Below are positions 6,365 through 8,904 of a stretch of 8,904 nucleotides of DNA, piece by piece (position 1 is the first letter of the stretch; every line of letters begins with the position of its first letter). The notes below the pieces were generated by a model. That model was given only the letters and a program-made list of their open reading frames with translations, was not told the DNA's origin and did not search any database. The position numbers were made by a program, and so were the translations under genes. The DNA is from JANSYP01 sp039184415 (GTDB lineage: Bacteria > Pseudomonadota > Alphaproteobacteria > Rhodobacterales > Rhodobacteraceae): positions 1 to 8,904 of the forward strand of contig JBCDBB010000158.1 in NCBI GenBank assembly GCA_039184415.1. The letters are read 5' to 3'.

Positions 6365-7342
6365 TCAGGCCTTCCGTCTCTGCTGAATCCAGACTGCCGC
6401 CACGATGATCAGCGCCTTGACGATCAGCGCGACCTCGTCTTCGACCCCGTTGGCCAAGAGCGTGTATTTGACGAGCTGGATGATGATGGCGCCGAGGATC
6501 GCGCCAAAGATCGGGGCCCGCCCACCCTGCAGCAATGCGCCACCCACCACAGCCGCGGCGATGGCGTCGAGCTCCATGAGGTTGCCGTTGCGCGCCGCGT
6601 CGGAGGCGGAATTGATCGCGACAACGATCAGCCCCGCAAGCCCTGACAGCATCGCACAGATCACATATGCTCCGATCTTGACCCGCCGCACCGGCCCACC
6701 CGACAGGTAGGCCGCCCGCTCATTGCCGCCGACCGCCAGTAGATACCGGCCCCAGATCGTGCGCGTGATGATCAGAAACAGCACGCACGCGATCGCCAGC
6801 GCCAGCCATCCCTGAAACGGGAGACCGAGGATCTTGCCGGTGCCGAGATAGCTGAAGGCTGGGTTCGAGAAGGTCTGCAGGTTGCCGTTGGTCAGCACCT
6901 GCGCGATCCCGCGTCCCGAGATGAACAGGATCAGCGTCGCGATGATCGGCTGAATCCCCAATATGGCGACCATCGCACCGTTGAACAGCCCGCAAAACCC
7001 CGCGACGATCAGCGGCAAAACAAAGGCGGCCGCCACGCCGAGCGTCGGATAGGCCATCCCGAAGTCCGACAGAAAAATCAGCGGCGCCAACGCCCCGGCG
7101 AGGGCCATGACAGCCCCAACGGAAAGGTCGATCCCGCCGGTTGCGATGACCAGGGTCATGCCCATGGCCACGATGGCGATGGTCGCCACCTGGCTGATAT
7201 TCACGAAAAGTGTCTGCAACTGCAGGAAGTTCGGCGTGACGAGCGCGTTGAAGGCCACCAACAGCACGAGCGCCAGAAGCCCGCCATGGAGACGAAGGCC
7301 GGGCCGGACCGAAGGCTTTTCGATGCTCACGGACTGGTCCAT
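6365..7342 (-). CDS. Sugar ABC transporter permease, ribose/galactofuranose type (YtfT-like)
   Basis: First of two CUT2 permeases, 325 residues, polytopic and located in the inner membrane. Signatures seen: TGGIDLSVGA (68-77), the IQPIIATLI segment (130-138), the coupling helix WGRYLLAVGGNERAAYLSGG (197-216) and ELDAIAAAVVGG (257-268). The sequence closely follows the pattern of E. coli YtfT. The gene begins inside the end of the ATPase gene (16 bp out-of-frame overlap), with GAGG at 7353-7350 seven bases before the ATG, implying coupled translation. The gene order ATPase, permease, permease matches ytfR-ytfT-yjfF. The substrate is inferred to be a monosaccharide or sugar acid. The E. coli system takes up galactofuranose, but specificity lies largely in the binding protein, which is absent here. 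Confidence 0.93.
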   Translation of the reverse strand: MDQSVSIEKPSVRPGLRLHGGLLALVLLVAFNALVTPNFLQLQTLFVNISQVATIAIVAMGMTLVIATGGIDLSVGAVMALAGALAPLIFLSDFGMAYPTLGVAAAFVLPLIVAGFCGLFNGAMVAILGIQPIIATLILFISGRGIAQVLTNGNLQTFSNPAFSYLGTGKILGLPFQGWLALAIACVLFLIITRTIWGRYLLAVGGNERAAYLSGGPVRRVKIGAYVICAMLSGLAGLIVVAINSASDAARNGNLMELDAIAAAVVGGALLQGGRAPIFGAILGAIIIQLVKYTLLANGVEDEVALIVKALIIVAAVWIQQRRKA

Positions 7343-8856
7343 ACCGCCGCCTCTTCGTCATGCTGCGCCAGGGCACTGACCAGCATGTTTTCCGTCACGC
7401 CCGGGTTGGTCAGCTCACCCACGGAGCGCCCTTCATGCATCACGATGATGCGGTCGGCGCCCTCGACGATCTCCTCGAATTCGGAGCTGATGAGCACCAC
7501 GCTGAAGCCCTTTTCGACATAGCCGCGCACAAAGGCCTGAATCTCGCGTTTGGCGCCGACATCCACGCCCCGGGTTGGCTCATCGAGGATCAGTATGTCC
7601 GGCTCCGTGGCGAGCCAGCGGGCAAGCAGGACCTTTTGCTGGTTACCTCCGGACAACTCGCGGATCGGCTGATCCATATCGGTGGTCTTGATGCCGAGCG
7701 CGCGGACGAAGCGCGCGACGATCTCGCGTTCCCGGCCGAAATCGATCTGTCCGCCGGATGCCAGTTTGGGCAGGAGTGCGAGAGTCAGGTTCTCGCGGAC
7801 CGACATGTCGGGGATGATGCCCTCCGCCTTACGGTCCTCGGCCAGAAACCCCATCCCGGCGCGGATGGCCTCAGCGGGACCCTCCAAACGGACACCCGCG
7901 CCTTCGATCTCGACACTGCCTGACTGCGCGGCGTCGACACCAAAGAGCGCCCGGGCCGCTTCGGTACGCCCGGATCCCAGAAGCCCGCCCAAGCCGACAA
8001 TCTCTCTCTCGTGCAATGTCAGATCGAAATGCTTGAGCCGTGGCCCGGTCGCCACACCCTCGGCATGCAGCCGCACGGGGCCGCGCTTGGCCGACGCCCC
8101 GCCGAACTCGGTCATGCCCTCGGCGGCGACCTCATCTGGATTGCGTCCAAGCATGTCGGCGATCATGTCGAGCTTCGTCGCCTCGGACAGCTGGCGGGTC
8201 GAGATCGTCTGGCCGTCGCGCATAACCGTCACCCGGTCGCAGATCTCGAACAGCTCGTCGAGAAAATGCGACACGTAGAGAACCGCAACACCCTGGCGTT
8301 TCAGCTCGCGGATGACGCCAAAGAGGATCTCCACCTCCTTGGCATCGAGCGAGGAGGTCGGCTCGTCCATGATCACCAACCGTGCATCAAGCGATACAGC
8401 CCGGGCGATGGCCACAAGCTGCTGGATCGCCGTCGCGTAGCTCCCCAGTGGCGCGGTAACGTCAATGTCGATATCGAAACGGGCCAATATCTCACGTGTC
8501 CGACGATGCGCTTCGCGCCAGTTGATCAAGACGCCCAAGGCTTTGGGTTCGTAACCCATCACCACATTTTCGGTGACCGAGCGGAGCGGGACGAGGTTGA
8601 GCTCCTGATAGATTGTGGCGATGCCCGCTTCCTGCGCCTCGCGCGGACTGACGACGTCGCTTGGATGGCCCGCGAAGCTGATCCCTCCGCCATCGCGGCG
8701 GTAGACCCCCGTCAAAATCTTGATCAGCGTCGATTTGCCTGCACCGTTCTGCCCGATCAGCGCATGCACCTCGCCAGGCGCGACGTCGATCCCCGCGCCG
8801 CGCAGCGCGGGGACACCGCCGAAGGACTTTTCGATCCCTGTCATCGACAAGAGCAT
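7327..8856 (-). CDS. Sugar ABC transporter ATP-binding protein with two nucleotide-binding domains (YtfR/RbsA-like)
   Basis: Cytoplasmic ATPase of 509 residues made of two fused ABC domains, as in RbsA, MglA and YtfR. Domain 1: Walker A GQNGAGKST (35-43), Q-loop near YQE (83-85), Walker B VIMDEPT (161-167) and H-loop His197. Its signature is the degenerate SYATAIQQ (139-146) rather than LSGGQ, as in YtfR. Domain 2: the Walker A position reads GLLGSGRT (291-298) with Arg in place of the catalytic Lys, while its signature LSGGNQQ (401-407) and Walker B LILDEPT (422-428) are intact. This asymmetry is normal for the CUT2 family and implies one main hydrolytic site. The ATG at 8856 follows GGGAG (8870-8866) with nine bases between. 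The 3' end overlaps the first permease by 16 bp. Confidence 0.95.
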   Translation of the reverse strand: MLLSMTGIEKSFGGVPALRGAGIDVAPGEVHALIGQNGAGKSTLIKILTGVYRRDGGGISFAGHPSDVVSPREAQEAGIATIYQELNLVPLRSVTENVVMGYEPKALGVLINWREAHRRTREILARFDIDIDVTAPLGSYATAIQQLVAIARAVSLDARLVIMDEPTSSLDAKEVEILFGVIRELKRQGVAVLYVSHFLDELFEICDRVTVMRDGQTISTRQLSEATKLDMIADMLGRNPDEVAAEGMTEFGGASAKRGPVRLHAEGVATGPRLKHFDLTLHEREIVGLGGLLGSGRTEAARALFGVDAAQSGSVEIEGAGVRLEGPAEAIRAGMGFLAEDRKAEGIIPDMSVRENLTLALLPKLASGGQIDFGREREIVARFVRALGIKTTDMDQPIRELSGGNQQKVLLARWLATEPDILILDEPTRGVDVGAKREIQAFVRGYVEKGFSVVLISSEFEEIVEGADRIIVMHEGRSVGELTNPGVTENMLVSALAQHDEEAAVWTSP

Positions 8857-8862
8857 TGGCCG

Positions 8863-8904
8863 TCACTCCCGCACCGGCTGTCTGGAAAGAACGGGGCCGC
8901 CGAA
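8863..8904 (-). CDS. Possible 3' end of an upstream gene (13 codons and a TGA)
   Basis: One minus-strand frame entering from the window edge encodes 13 residues ending in RQPVRE and stops with TGA six bases before the ATPase ATG; that stop directly follows the GGGAG ribosome site. Tight spacing of this kind is what an upstream operon gene would give. The stretch is short, the other two frames are also open here, and the residues resemble no family I can name, including the C-terminus of a sugar-binding protein. It is therefore only a possibility. Confidence 0.3.
   Translation of the reverse strand, partial: FGGPVLSRQPVRE

Noticed and set aside
7765..7986. Arg in place of Lys in the second Walker A of the ATPase, considered as inactivation
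   Set aside because: A degenerate second ATP site is the usual state of CUT2-family double ATPases, so it is not a sign of decay.

Overview
The window is GC-rich, densely packed bacterial DNA with every recognisable gene on the minus strand, so transcription runs from high to low coordinates. The GC and codon style, the gene families and the compact operon suggest an alphaproteobacterium, perhaps of the Rhodobacteraceae. That placement is an inference from style, not from a marker gene. No rRNA, tRNA, CRISPR array, insertion sequence, integrase or phage gene was seen.

First transcription unit (8856 down to 2447): six genes for uptake and oxidative breakdown of an unidentified sugar or sugar acid. 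In order they are a double-domain sugar ABC ATPase of the ribose/galactofuranose (CUT2, YtfR-like) type, two CUT2 permeases (YtfT-like, then YjfF-like), an acid-sugar dehydratase of the mandelate racemase subgroup of the enolase superfamily, a zinc-dependent medium-chain alcohol dehydrogenase, and a KduD-like short-chain dehydrogenase. The genes overlap or nearly touch: 16 bp overlap, 3 bp gap, ATGA overlap, 11 bp gap, ATGA overlap. This points to one polycistronic message with translational coupling. The usual periplasmic binding protein is not in the window. A short open stretch ending in TGA just before the ATPase could be the tail of an upstream gene.

Intergenic region (2219-2446): about 228 bp with no supportable gene. 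Its downstream end is AT-rich and carries a plausible promoter. The -10 region is embedded in a composite inverted repeat built from GGTTA/TAACC units, which looks like an operator.

Second transcription unit (2218 down to the window edge): a CoA-transferase of the propionate/acetate/3-ketoacid type (GTG start), coupled by an ATGA overlap to an enoyl-CoA hydratase/isomerase whose C-terminus is cut off by the window edge. This pair appears to be a separately controlled acyl-CoA module.

How the genes may work together (inference): the transporter imports a sugar or sugar acid. The zinc dehydrogenase may oxidise a hydroxyl or the sugar itself. The dehydratase would turn an aldonic or aldaric acid into a 2-keto-3-deoxy acid. 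The KduD-like enzyme would oxidise or reduce that product. No kinase, aldolase or diketo-acid hydrolase is visible, so the last steps must lie elsewhere. Whether the CoA module handles products of the same pathway or is merely a neighbour cannot be told from the sequence.
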